Below are positions 5,551-10,798 of a stretch of 10,798 nucleotides of DNA, in pieces. Source of the DNA: Candidatus Woesearchaeota archaeon (GTDB lineage Archaea; Nanobdellota; Nanobdellia; Woesearchaeales; 21-14-0-10-32-9); assembly GCA_003560545.1 (NCBI GenBank), contig PWLK01000096.1:1-10798 (forward strand). Reading direction: 5' to 3'. The notes under the pieces were generated by a model. The model did not search any database. It was not told where the DNA came from and worked only from the letters and a program-made list of their open reading frames with translations. How positions within the stretch are numbered: the first letter of the stretch is position 1; each line of letters begins with the position of its first letter. The position numbers and the translations under genes are program-made.

Positions 5551-5863
5551 TAGGCTTTCAATGCTTGAGCAGAATTCAAGCCAGTTGAGTGCTCAGAAGC
5601 AAAGCTTTCAAACTCAGTTAATGGAGACGGAGTCTGCTTTGAATGAGCTGAAAACAACTGGTGAGGCTTACAAGATTGTGGGTAATATCATGGTTAAGGC
5701 TGATAAGGCTTCTTTAGAAAAAGATTTAAACTCCAAGAAACAATTATTGGAATCAAGGATAAAATCGGTTGAAAAACAGGAAGGTTCCGTTAAGGAAAAG
5801 GCTAAGGCTTTACAACAGGAAGTTATGAAAGAATTGGAGTCAGCGAAGAATCCGAAGAAATAA
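5522..5863 (+). CDS. pfdB: Prefoldin subunit beta
   Basis: Encodes 113 residues, the normal archaeal beta-prefoldin size. It has two long coiled-coil helices (about 5-45 and 62-108) flanking a beta-hairpin segment TTGEAYKIVGNIMVKADKASLEKDL (about 45-69). The ELKTTGEAYKIVG-I-V-AD pattern is the family hallmark. Prefoldin is an alpha2beta4 jellyfish-shaped chaperone that catches unfolded polypeptides and passes them to the thermosome. The gene starts inside pcc1, overlapping its last 29 nt in another frame, with only a weak GTGGA-like element upstream, so coupled translation is likely. The pcc1-prefoldin beta adjacency is common in archaea. The alpha subunit is not seen here. Confidence 0.93.
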   Translation: MDKSTEEKINRLSMLEQNSSQLSAQKQSFQTQLMETESALNELKTTGEAYKIVGNIMVKADKASLEKDLNSKKQLLESRIKSVEKQEGSVKEKAKALQQEVMKELESAKNPKK

Positions 5864-5871
5864 CGAATGCA

Positions 5872-5877
5872 GAGGTG
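5872..5877 (+). promoter_or_regulatory. Shine-Dalgarno GAGGTG deciding the UPF0147 start
   Basis: GAGGTG lies between the upstream ATG (5867) and the ATG pair at 5882/5885. Every well-supported start in the operon has GGTGA 4-7 nt before ATG, and this element places initiation at 5885, possibly 5882. It is the reason the 88-residue version was not chosen. Confidence 0.6.
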
Positions 5878-5884
5878 TTTTATG

Positions 5885-6133
5885 ATGGGTGCGAAAGAAC
5901 AGGTTATACATGTACTGAAGGAGTTGCAGGAGGACAACTCTGTTTCTAAGAATATTAAGCAAAAGGTGTCTGCTATGCAGAGCGAGCTTGAAGGGTGTTC
6001 CGAGAATGATTTGTCGCTTACTGTTAACAAGATTCTTTGTGACTTGGAGGAGCTTTCAAGCGATGTTAACTTGCCGCCTTTTATCAGGACTCAGATACTG
6101 CATATTTCGGGTATGCTTGAGACTATTTGTTAG
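5885..6133 (+). CDS. UPF0147 family protein
   Basis: From this start the product has 82 residues and matches the archaeal-only UPF0147 family, a small all-helical protein of about 80-95 residues with no assigned function. Recognisable blocks are VIHVLKELQEDNSVSKNIKQKV (family form: V-L-E-L-ED-SVPRNIR) and LSSDVNLPPFIRTQILHISGMLE (family form: S-DPNMP-H-RT-IW-I-S-LE). Three in-frame ATGs exist at 5867, 5882 and 5885. GAGGTG at 5872-5877 lies downstream of the first, and its core is 6-7 nt before 5885, matching the spacing of other genes here; thus 5885 (or 5882) is preferred over 5867. It follows prefoldin beta by about 20 nt and is probably the last gene of this operon. Its stop overlaps the end of the convergent minus-strand gene by 11 nt. 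Confidence 0.88.
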   Translation: MGAKEQVIHVLKELQEDNSVSKNIKQKVSAMQSELEGCSENDLSLTVNKILCDLEELSSDVNLPPFIRTQILHISGMLETIC

Positions 6134-6701
6134 GTTTCTTTTTTGAAACAGTGTATTTTCCGAGAGGGCTTTTCTTTTTTATGAGTGTGTAGTTTGGTAT
6201 GACGAGTACGTCTTCGTTTCTTTCTATTCTTGTTTTCAGTATTCCTATTTTTTTTATTGTTCCTTCCACTAGTTTTCCTTTTATGTTCATGCCTTCTTCA
6301 AAGTCTTTCCTGGATTTTAGCTTGAGTCCTGCAACTATGTTTGGGATCAGGTTTGAAAGCCATAGTATTATTGATCCTATTACTATTAGCAGTATTAGTG
6401 CTATGATTCCTTGGAGTACTGTTTCAAGAATGCCGAGGTGGTTTAACGCGATTATTATCGCGGCGGCGTATACAATTATGCTTGTGATTATGGGTATTGA
6501 TTTTCTTATGGAAAAGCTTTTTTTCCTGATTGCTTTCAGGCCTTTGTCTACTTGTAGTTCTAAGAGTATTTTTTCAAGTATTATTTTTACTATTTTTCCT
6601 ATTATGAATCCCAGCAATAAGATTATTATTGCTATTCCTATATCTGTTATTATTGGGTTTATCCCTTCCACTATGTTTAAGTCTATTGTTTCTTCTTCCA
6701 T
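6123..6701 (-). CDS. Short MscS-like (mechanosensitive channel family) membrane protein
   Basis: Encodes 192 residues. Three hydrophobic helices are evident at about 16-38 (PIITDIGIAIIILLLGFIIGKIV), 69-89 and 96-118. The last runs into an amphipathic segment (SNLIPNIVAGLKLKSRKDFEEG) like TM3b of MscS. It is followed by a small beta domain, MNIKGKLVEGTIKKIGILKTRIERNEDVLVIPNYTLIKKK, which carries the MscS pattern 'G-V-I--L-T-I---D---IPN'. The alpha/beta C-terminal domain of full MscS (about 286 aa in E. coli) is missing, and the protein ends in a lysine-rich tail. Channels of this family open under membrane tension to release osmolytes; archaeal short forms are not well characterised. It follows herA by 34 nt but has its own TATA-like box. 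The 3' end overlaps the convergent UPF0147 gene. Confidence 0.75.
   Translation of the reverse strand: MEEETIDLNIVEGINPIITDIGIAIIILLLGFIIGKIVKIILEKILLELQVDKGLKAIRKKSFSIRKSIPIITSIIVYAAAIIIALNHLGILETVLQGIIALILLIVIGSIILWLSNLIPNIVAGLKLKSRKDFEEGMNIKGKLVEGTIKKIGILKTRIERNEDVLVIPNYTLIKKKSPLGKYTVSKKKPNK
6134..6149. terminator. T6-containing small inverted repeat at the convergent gene ends
   Basis: GTTTC (6134-6138) and GAAAC (6145-6149) flank six T (6139-6144), directly after the UPF0147 stop and inside the last codons of the MscS-like gene. On the + strand the T-run could end the operon transcript. The stem is only 5 bp and A/T-rich, so the T-tract is the more likely signal. Confidence 0.3.
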
Positions 6702-6724
6702 TTCCTTGTATTAATAGGTAGGTG

Positions 6725-6733
6725 TTTAAAAAT
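6725..6733 (-). promoter_or_regulatory. TATA-like box for the MscS-like gene
   Basis: On the minus strand the sequence reads ATTTTTAAA, centred about 27 nt before the ATG at 6701. This distance would give a transcript starting at or near the start codon. No well-spaced Shine-Dalgarno precedes the gene (AAGGA is only 2-3 nt from ATG), which fits a leaderless message. Read-through from herA is equally possible. Confidence 0.4.
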
Positions 6734-6735
6734 CT

Positions 6736-8709
6736 TTATCCTTCGTATTCAGGCTCGTATGTTGCGAGGAAGCATTCATGTTTTTCTTTTATTCTTGTTA
6801 GTACTCCGAGGTTTTCCAGGAGTTCTTTTTCTTCTCTTGCTTCTTCTTTCTCGTCATATTTTATTTTCTCGTAAGAAATCCTGTCGTGGCTTTCGTGTTT
6901 TGAGAGCTTTGTAAAGACGTGTTCTTGTGAAACCGAGTAATTCCCGTTTTTTTCCTTTACATACTCTTTTCTTTGTAGTGAGCTTAATTCGTTTTCCGGG
7001 TTTCTGTTAAGCGCTTGTTCTATGTTTTCTTTTGTGAAAAAGTTTTTTTTGAAGCCGTATCTTAGTACTTGTATCTCGTTTCTGCCCAGGTTTTTTACGA
7101 AAGGTATTTTTTTTGTTTCGCCGGTTTCTTTGTCAACCACTATTCCTTTTCTGTTTATGTCTATTAGTAATTTGTATTCTTTTCCGTTGTCTTCACATAC
7201 TGCTTGTATGCACGGCCTTAGTTTTACCTTTACGCGCTTTACAGGTTTCTCTGACATTAGCTTTATGTCTTTCGGGGTCATGTTAGGCTTTATTAGCCCT
7301 AGCAAGTCTTCTTCTTCGAATTCTTCTGCTTGTTCCATAAAGCTTTTTTCATCAATTATCCTCTGTGTTTTTCCGCCGTGCATGCTTTTCCTCGGCCTTA
7401 TGTTAACTAGTAATGGGACGTCTGTTATACCTGTTATCATCGCGCTTCCTATTGGCAGGTTTTGGAGTTCTCTTTCTGCGTGCGTTGTTATTCCTTCCAC
7501 GGAGCTGCTTATTGCTTTTACGTCGTTCGGGTTGGTTACTTTTAGGAGTATCTGCGTTGTGCATTGGCTTAAGACGGATTTGTCAACTCTTGCAGGTCTT
7601 TGGCTTATTACGCATAGTCCTAACCCGAATTTTCTTCCTTCTGAAGCTATGTTTCTGAGGGTTTTGCTTGCTTTTGTTTCTCCGAAGCTTCTTTCAGGGG
7701 TGTAATTGTGGGCTTCTTCTAGTACGAGGAAGAATGGTGGTACTTTGTTTTTTTTTCTTGCTTCGAATAAGTCTTTGCATAACTTGTATACTATTACTTC
7801 TTGTACGTCGGGGTTCATGCCTTTCAGGTTTATGATGGTGCAGTTGCCTGGTTTGACGTATTCTTGTAGTGGTGTGGGGTTGCTTGAGAATACGCTTGTG
7901 CTTTTTATGTATTCTACCATGCTTATCACCCCGTATTTTACGCTGCTTTCTTCTTGTTCTAATGCTAGTAATAATGAGTCGAAGTCTGAGGCGTGTTTCA
8001 GGCTGCTGTATAGTATGGCTGTTTGGCTGTTGCTCATTTTTCCTGGTATTAAGTGCATTAGTTCGTCTTGGCTTATCGGGTTGCTTAGTTTTAGTGGTTT
8101 TGCGCTGTGTACTATGCTTGTGTCTCCGTATTCTTCTACGCTGTATCCTTCAGGGCTTAATCCTGAGAGTTTTAGTTGTTCTTTGTCGTGTTCATCTTCG
8201 TTCCTGTGTTTCATGCTGGAGTATTCTCCGTGGGGGTCTATTACTATCACCGGTATTTTTCTTGTGACGATTTCTTCGAGTAAGGCTCCGACGGCGTATG
8301 ATTTGCCGCTCCCGGATTTTGCCAGGACTGCCAGGTGCATTGAAAGTACTTTGTTCAGGTCGAGGTATACGTCTATGTCTTTCCCGTCTAGTTTTCCTAT
8401 GTGTGCGGGTTCCCCTGTTTTTTCCAGGCTTATTATGTTTCTTATGAATTCGTCTTCTGCTTCCAGGGCTTCTGTGCCTGGCGTGAAGGGTATCCTGGGT
8501 TTTTTTACTCTTCCGTTGTCTTTGTAGCCGATGGCTTGGCAGTATGCAATGGTTTCTTTTTCTTGTTTTTCTATTTCGACTATTTGGCATAATACGTATT
8601 CGTAGACTTCATGGTAGACTTGTATGTATTCGAATTTTTTTACTTCTTTTTCTGCTGTGAACTTGAATTCGCTCGTCGTTGTTTTTCCTGTTATTCTTCC
8701 TAGAATCAT
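6736..8709 (-). CDS. herA: HerA-family DNA-translocating ATPase with extended C-terminus
   Basis: Encodes 657 residues. The N-terminal HAS-barrel-like domain covers about 1-115. The FtsK/HerA ATPase core (about 118-440) has Walker A AKSGSGKS (130-137, Lys136), the VIVIDPHGEYSSM segment after it, Walker B FFLVLEEAH (326-334, Glu331/Glu332), and the ISQRPARVDKSVLSQCTTQI region (369-387) that supplies sensor and arginine-finger residues. HerA forms a hexameric ring that translocates on DNA and, with nuclease NurA and Mre11-Rad50, resects DNA ends. About 215 residues follow the core (ending near IRPRKSMHGG, 437-446). They include an acidic patch, a beta-rich stretch (KVKLRPCIQAVCEDNGKEYKLLIDINRKGIVVD), a possible winged helix (QRKEYVKEKNGNYSVSQEHVF) and a charged C-terminal helix, a longer tail than in classic archaeal HerA of about 500 residues. 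No NurA, Mre11 or Rad50 gene is adjacent, so a HerA-like DUF87 paralogue with another partner is possible. Confidence 0.88.
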   Translation of the reverse strand: MILGRITGKTTTSEFKFTAEKEVKKFEYIQVYHEVYEYVLCQIVEIEKQEKETIAYCQAIGYKDNGRVKKPRIPFTPGTEALEAEDEFIRNIISLEKTGEPAHIGKLDGKDIDVYLDLNKVLSMHLAVLAKSGSGKSYAVGALLEEIVTRKIPVIVIDPHGEYSSMKHRNEDEHDKEQLKLSGLSPEGYSVEEYGDTSIVHSAKPLKLSNPISQDELMHLIPGKMSNSQTAILYSSLKHASDFDSLLLALEQEESSVKYGVISMVEYIKSTSVFSSNPTPLQEYVKPGNCTIINLKGMNPDVQEVIVYKLCKDLFEARKKNKVPPFFLVLEEAHNYTPERSFGETKASKTLRNIASEGRKFGLGLCVISQRPARVDKSVLSQCTTQILLKVTNPNDVKAISSSVEGITTHAERELQNLPIGSAMITGITDVPLLVNIRPRKSMHGGKTQRIIDEKSFMEQAEEFEEEDLLGLIKPNMTPKDIKLMSEKPVKRVKVKLRPCIQAVCEDNGKEYKLLIDINRKGIVVDKETGETKKIPFVKNLGRNEIQVLRYGFKKNFFTKENIEQALNRNPENELSSLQRKEYVKEKNGNYSVSQEHVFTKLSKHESHDRISYEKIKYDEKEEAREEKELLENLGVLTRIKEKHECFLATYEPEYEG

Positions 8710-8731
8710 ATTTTGCTATTGATTTGTGCTT

Positions 8732-8742
8732 GTTTTATATTT
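8732..8742 (-). promoter_or_regulatory. TATA box for herA (leaderless)
   Basis: The minus strand reads AAATATAAAAC, a good archaeal TATA match centred about 28 nt upstream of the herA ATG (8709). Transcription starting about 25 nt downstream would begin at the start codon. The bases before the ATG have no Shine-Dalgarno, so herA probably has a leaderless mRNA. Confidence 0.55.
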
Positions 8743-8765
8743 CTTGCTGTTTTTCAGGCAATAAG

Positions 8766-8773
8766 TTTAAATA
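8766..8773 (+). promoter_or_regulatory. TATA box for the 79-aa gene
   Basis: TTTAAATA sits about 50 nt before the ATG at 8822. It predicts a start near 8795 and a leader of about 25-30 nt that contains the Shine-Dalgarno GGAGGT (8807-8812). It is divergent to the herA TATA box, about 30 bp away, in the same 112-bp intergenic region. Confidence 0.5.
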
Positions 8774-8806
8774 ATACTAGTCTTTTCAGTTCTTGTATAG
8801 GTATTT

Positions 8807-8812
8807 GGAGGT
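8807..8812 (+). promoter_or_regulatory. Shine-Dalgarno GGAGGT of the 79-aa gene
   Basis: GGAGGT lies 9 nt before ATG 8822. It is the only GGAGG-type site before an assigned start in the window (the operon genes mostly use GGTGA) and supports the start as real. Confidence 0.6.
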
Positions 8813-8821
8813 AGTGTTTTT

Positions 8822-9061
8822 ATGGCTGAAAAGCAACAATCAAAAGAGGAGCAGATAGGTTTTCATAAGGGATCTCTTTCAACGCTGGCTAAGGAGCGCC
8901 AGGAGTTGAGCAGGTTGCTTAATATTGTGGAGCAGTTAATGCAGATGCATATTGGTTCGTTGAAAGAGCTTGGTGTTGACGTGGAAAAAGAGGCTGAGGA
9001 GGCTTCTAAGGATGGTGGTTCTGGTTCCAAGAAAAAAGCTCCCATCGAAGACATCCTTTGA
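8822..9061 (+). CDS. Hypothetical small helical protein
   Basis: Encodes 79 residues (MAEKQQSKEEQIGFHKGSLS...). I do not recognise the family. Residues about 14-58 form a predicted amphipathic helix or coiled coil (LSTLAKERQELSRLLNIVEQLMQMHIGSLKELGVDVEKEAEEA). A flexible Gly/Ser/Lys linker (KDGGSGSKKK) and a short acidic hydrophobic tail ending IEDIL follow. There are no membrane segments and no cysteines. A good Shine-Dalgarno, a TATA box and sensible amino acid composition argue that it is a real gene. The helix and short C-terminal peptide could suit an adaptor or protein-protein interaction role, but no function can be assigned. It is divergent from herA and followed by a perfect palindrome. 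Confidence 0.75.
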   Translation: MAEKQQSKEEQIGFHKGSLSTLAKERQELSRLLNIVEQLMQMHIGSLKELGVDVEKEAEEASKDGGSGSKKKAPIEDIL

Positions 9062-9063
9062 TT

Positions 9064-9081
9064 AACTACTAAATAGTAGTT
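9064..9081. repeat. 18-bp palindrome (7-bp arms, AAAT centre)
   Basis: AACTACT (9064-9070) and AGTAGTT (9075-9081) are perfect inverted repeats around AAAT, starting 3 nt after the 79-aa gene's stop. As RNA it forms a short hairpin; as DNA it could be an operator, since it lies about 15 bp upstream of the TATA box (9095-9103) of the next gene. Confidence 0.6.
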
Positions 9082-9094
9082 CTGAAATGATAAG

Positions 9095-9103
9095 TTTTTT
9101 ATA
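9095..9103 (+). promoter_or_regulatory. TATA box for the 440-aa gene (leaderless)
   Basis: TTTTTTATA is centred about 27 nt before the ATG at 9126, with the purine-rich GATAAG just upstream as a possible BRE. No Shine-Dalgarno precedes this ATG. This fits a leaderless transcript and supports 9126 as start over the in-frame TTG at 9105. The T-run may also help terminate the upstream gene. Confidence 0.55.
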
Positions 9104-9125
9104 GTTGGAATTGTTTTCTTTTATC

Positions 9126-10448
9126 ATGGAAGAGCCTTCTGATATCAACGTGTTTAAGCATGCAACTACTTTCAGGACTAAGCTAAAAAAAATCAGGGAA
9201 AAATACGCTCATTTGAAGCCTGAAAAGCCTGTTCTTGAAACAAAGCATAAATATCAGTCTATTCTAGAGGAACACGATAAAAAAGTTGAAGAGTTCTGGC
9301 AGAAATCCGAGGAATACGAAGAGGCACTACTCAACGAAATATTCTCCCTTGATAAGAATACTCCTCTTGCCATAAAAAAAGATGATGTTGACCAATTCGT
9401 AGAAAAATTTCATAACTATCTCGGGCAAAGAGAGCATCACCTTCTCATATACGCGCAGGCAAGGCTAAAGCAATTAGAAAGGCTAAACCCTGGCATAGAA
9501 AAAAAAAGTTACCTCGTGGTTCACGCAAGGAACCTTGAGACAGGAGAGGTAAAAACGCGGCGTACGGATACCAACGATTTCTTACTAGAGGAAATAATAC
9601 AAAAATGGTTCAAAGAAAGCCATGAAATATTATACCAGCCAGAAATGTTAGAGCTTCATGTGAGCAGTATTTTAGAGGATTACAAGCAAAAAATGCCTGA
9701 AGAGGAATTCCTTAAAAGGCAAGACCGCTTAAGGCAGAAGATAACACGCCAACTAAAAGAAGACACCATTCTTCCTGTGTTCGACAAAACACCTCCTAAT
9801 CCAAAAATAGAAATTCTTTATGCGCAAAACGTATACGAATTGTACAAGCCTGATAAAAGACGGAAACCCAACCATCCTGTTCGCACCCTCAAATTTCGTG
9901 TAAAAAGCTCTCAACGCGAACTCGAAAAATTCGTGGACTGGGTTACAGGTGTAAGGAATGACATTCATTATGATTCCATTGCATCCATAGAAATAGTTCC
10001 TTTCAAAGAATTTTATGATTCGCCCCAATTGATACGTTCAATAAGTGACCCTAAGTACTTCCGGGTGGAATACAAAAACCTGCCTGAAGAGATGCTTTCT
10101 GATGGTGAGTTCCATAGAATTATAAGGGAAGGAAACGAGCTCTCTAAGCGCATACTATCGCAACCCGTGGAGAATAGAACTATCCCTGAGGAAACCGAGA
10201 AGAAATTGCTTAAAGGTATATGGATAGATCATTTCTTTAAAGGTCTTCCCATGGAAACGATAGTCCAGGTAAAAGAGTTTCATGATTGGTATCTGGGTCC
10301 TTTAGGACATGATACTTACTATGTTAAGAACAGGGATGAAAAAAGGATGGCGAAGTTGAATGAAGCATGTCTCATCCATACAACTCAGTCATTAGAAGAT
10401 TACTTCAGGCCTATGTATAGTGTTGGTAAGAAAGGGAAGGTATTGTGA
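9126..10448 (+). CDS. Uncharacterised 440-residue charged protein
   Basis: Not recognised as any family I can name. From the ATG at 9126 it is 440 residues, soluble, rich in Lys, Glu and Arg, with no signal peptide or membrane helix and only one Cys (415). Residues about 10-75 look like a charged helical/coiled-coil region (KLKKIREKY, EEHDKKVEEFWQKSEEYEEALLNEIF), followed by a helix with QREHHLLIYAQARLKQLERLN (101-121). The middle alternates strands and helices (SYLVVHARNLETGEVKTRRTD, 128-148; PKIEILYAQNVYELYKPDKRRKPNHPVRTLKFRVK, 226-260; SIASIEIVPFKEFYD, 284-298). The end is rich in aromatics and His (WIDHFFKGLP, KEFHDWYLGPLGHDTYY). By hand count about 11 of 27 Arg codons are CGN, versus about 1 of 12 in psmA, so it may be of different origin. 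It has its own TATA box. Its TGA abuts the stop of the convergent gene. Confidence 0.85.
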   Translation: MEEPSDINVFKHATTFRTKLKKIREKYAHLKPEKPVLETKHKYQSILEEHDKKVEEFWQKSEEYEEALLNEIFSLDKNTPLAIKKDDVDQFVEKFHNYLGQREHHLLIYAQARLKQLERLNPGIEKKSYLVVHARNLETGEVKTRRTDTNDFLLEEIIQKWFKESHEILYQPEMLELHVSSILEDYKQKMPEEEFLKRQDRLRQKITRQLKEDTILPVFDKTPPNPKIEILYAQNVYELYKPDKRRKPNHPVRTLKFRVKSSQRELEKFVDWVTGVRNDIHYDSIASIEIVPFKEFYDSPQLIRSISDPKYFRVEYKNLPEEMLSDGEFHRIIREGNELSKRILSQPVENRTIPEETEKKLLKGIWIDHFFKGLPMETIVQVKEFHDWYLGPLGHDTYYVKNRDEKRMAKLNEACLIHTTQSLEDYFRPMYSVGKKGKVL

Positions 10449-10798
10449 TTACTCATTAACCACTATAAGTCTTCTTGGCTTCGGAACGCTGTTCAATAGA
10501 GTGTTGTTTTTTAGTTTTCCGCTTCCGAGGAAGTCGTTTTTCCATTTTACGATGTAGAACCCGTTTTCTTTTTCTTTGTCTATGTTGTTTCCTTTCATCC
10601 ATTCATGTTTTTCTTTATCTGTTAAGTTAAGAATGTTTTTTTTTGCGTGCTTGCCTATTAGTTGGCTGCCTTCTATGCTTAACCTGAAGCCGTCTTTCAT
10701 ATAAGTTCCGAAGTACATGCCTGTGCTGTCAACTCTGAAGTCTTTTATGTTTATTCTGTCTATGTCTTTGTTGATGACGTATACTTTGTCTTTGTTGC
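10449..10798 (-). CDS. PUA-like RNA-binding protein of the NOL1/NOP2/fmu C-terminal type, 5'-truncated by window edge
   Basis: The minus-strand frame is open from the window edge to TAA at 10449-10451 and gives 116 residues (NKDKVYVINKDIDRINIKDFRVDSTGMYFG...). Although an internal ATG exists at 10718, the upstream residues stay open and look like real protein, so the gene begins outside the window. The segment GMYFGTYMKDGFRLSIEGSQLIG, then the W-x-x-GN-I region and LGSGKLKNNTLLNSVPKPRRL, fits the PUA-like domain found at the C-terminus of RsmF/Nop2-Sun rRNA m5C methyltransferases and as stand-alone archaeal proteins (COG3270 type). It would bind RNA in ribosome biogenesis. Whether a methyltransferase domain precedes it cannot be seen. 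Confidence 0.65.
   Translation of the reverse strand, partial: NKDKVYVINKDIDRINIKDFRVDSTGMYFGTYMKDGFRLSIEGSQLIGKHAKKNILNLTDKEKHEWMKGNNIDKEKENGFYIVKWKNDFLGSGKLKNNTLLNSVPKPRRLIVVNE

Noticed and set aside
6199..6714. 171-codon open frame on the + strand opposite the MscS-like gene
   Set aside because: Its hydrophobic content mirrors the real membrane protein on the other strand. The minus-strand frame has the MscS beta-domain pattern and this one has no recognisable motif or ribosome binding site.
7022..8527. Long open frames on the + strand opposite herA (7022-7705 and 7706-8527)
   Set aside because: They are antisense to a clearly conserved ATPase with Walker motifs, give Ser/Phe/Leu/Cys-rich sequence without domains, and arise from the codon bias of herA.
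9105..9125. TTG start adding 7 residues to the 440-aa protein
   Set aside because: It lies only 1 nt after the TATA box, upstream of the expected transcription start. ATG 9126 is correctly spaced for a leaderless transcript.
1..10798. CRISPR array, insertion sequence, prophage or defence island
   Set aside because: No direct repeats with regular spacing, transposase, integrase or recombinase motifs were seen on either strand. The genes are mostly core information-processing ones.

Overview
The window looks like a piece of a small, AT-leaning archaeal genome, most likely a DPANN-type lineage. This is inferred from the archaeal-only gene set, compact packing and T-rich genome style; no rRNA is present to fix the taxonomy. 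Everything from 1 to 6133 on the + strand is the archaeal exosome/proteasome 'superoperon' and its usual followers. The divergent and distal genes (6123-10798) are more accessory.

Region 1 (1-4729, + strand): the C-terminal end of an RNase P Pop5-like subunit, proteasome alpha, SBDS, exosome subunits Rrp4, Rrp41 and Rrp42, RNA polymerase subunit Rpo6/RpoK, and an MnmC-like methyltransferase. Genes touch or overlap (ATGA at 849-852 and 4055-4058, TAATG at 3832-3836). Most others carry a GGTGA Shine-Dalgarno 4-7 nt before ATG. Together they make RNA processing and degradation, ribosome maturation, protein turnover and transcription machinery.

Region 2 (4723-6133, + strand): a TATA box, then a tRNA-Pro(TGG) gene whose T-loop is interrupted by about 35 nt. 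It is followed by ribosomal protein L37Ae/L43e, RNA polymerase subunit Rpo12/RpoP (45 aa), KEOPS subunit Pcc1, prefoldin beta and a UPF0147 protein.

Region 3 (6123-8709, - strand): a HerA-family DNA-translocating ATPase with a long C-terminal extension, followed by a short MscS-like membrane protein. The latter converges on and overlaps the UPF0147 gene by 11 nt.

Region 4 (8710-10798): a 112-bp divergent promoter region, a 79-aa coiled-coil-like hypothetical protein, an 18-bp palindrome, and a 440-aa protein of unknown family with arginine codon use unlike the operon. Last is the 3' part of a minus-strand gene for a PUA-like RNA-binding protein (NOL1/NOP2/fmu C-terminal type) that runs off the window.

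The most notable items are the tRNA-Pro T-loop insertion (probable non-canonical intron), the unrecognised 440-aa protein behind its palindrome and promoter, the HerA homologue with its extra C-terminal region and no visible NurA partner, and the archaeal MnmC-like methyltransferase. No CRISPR array, insertion sequence, toxin-antitoxin pair or phage-like module is visible. No gene-free stretch exceeds 300 bases.
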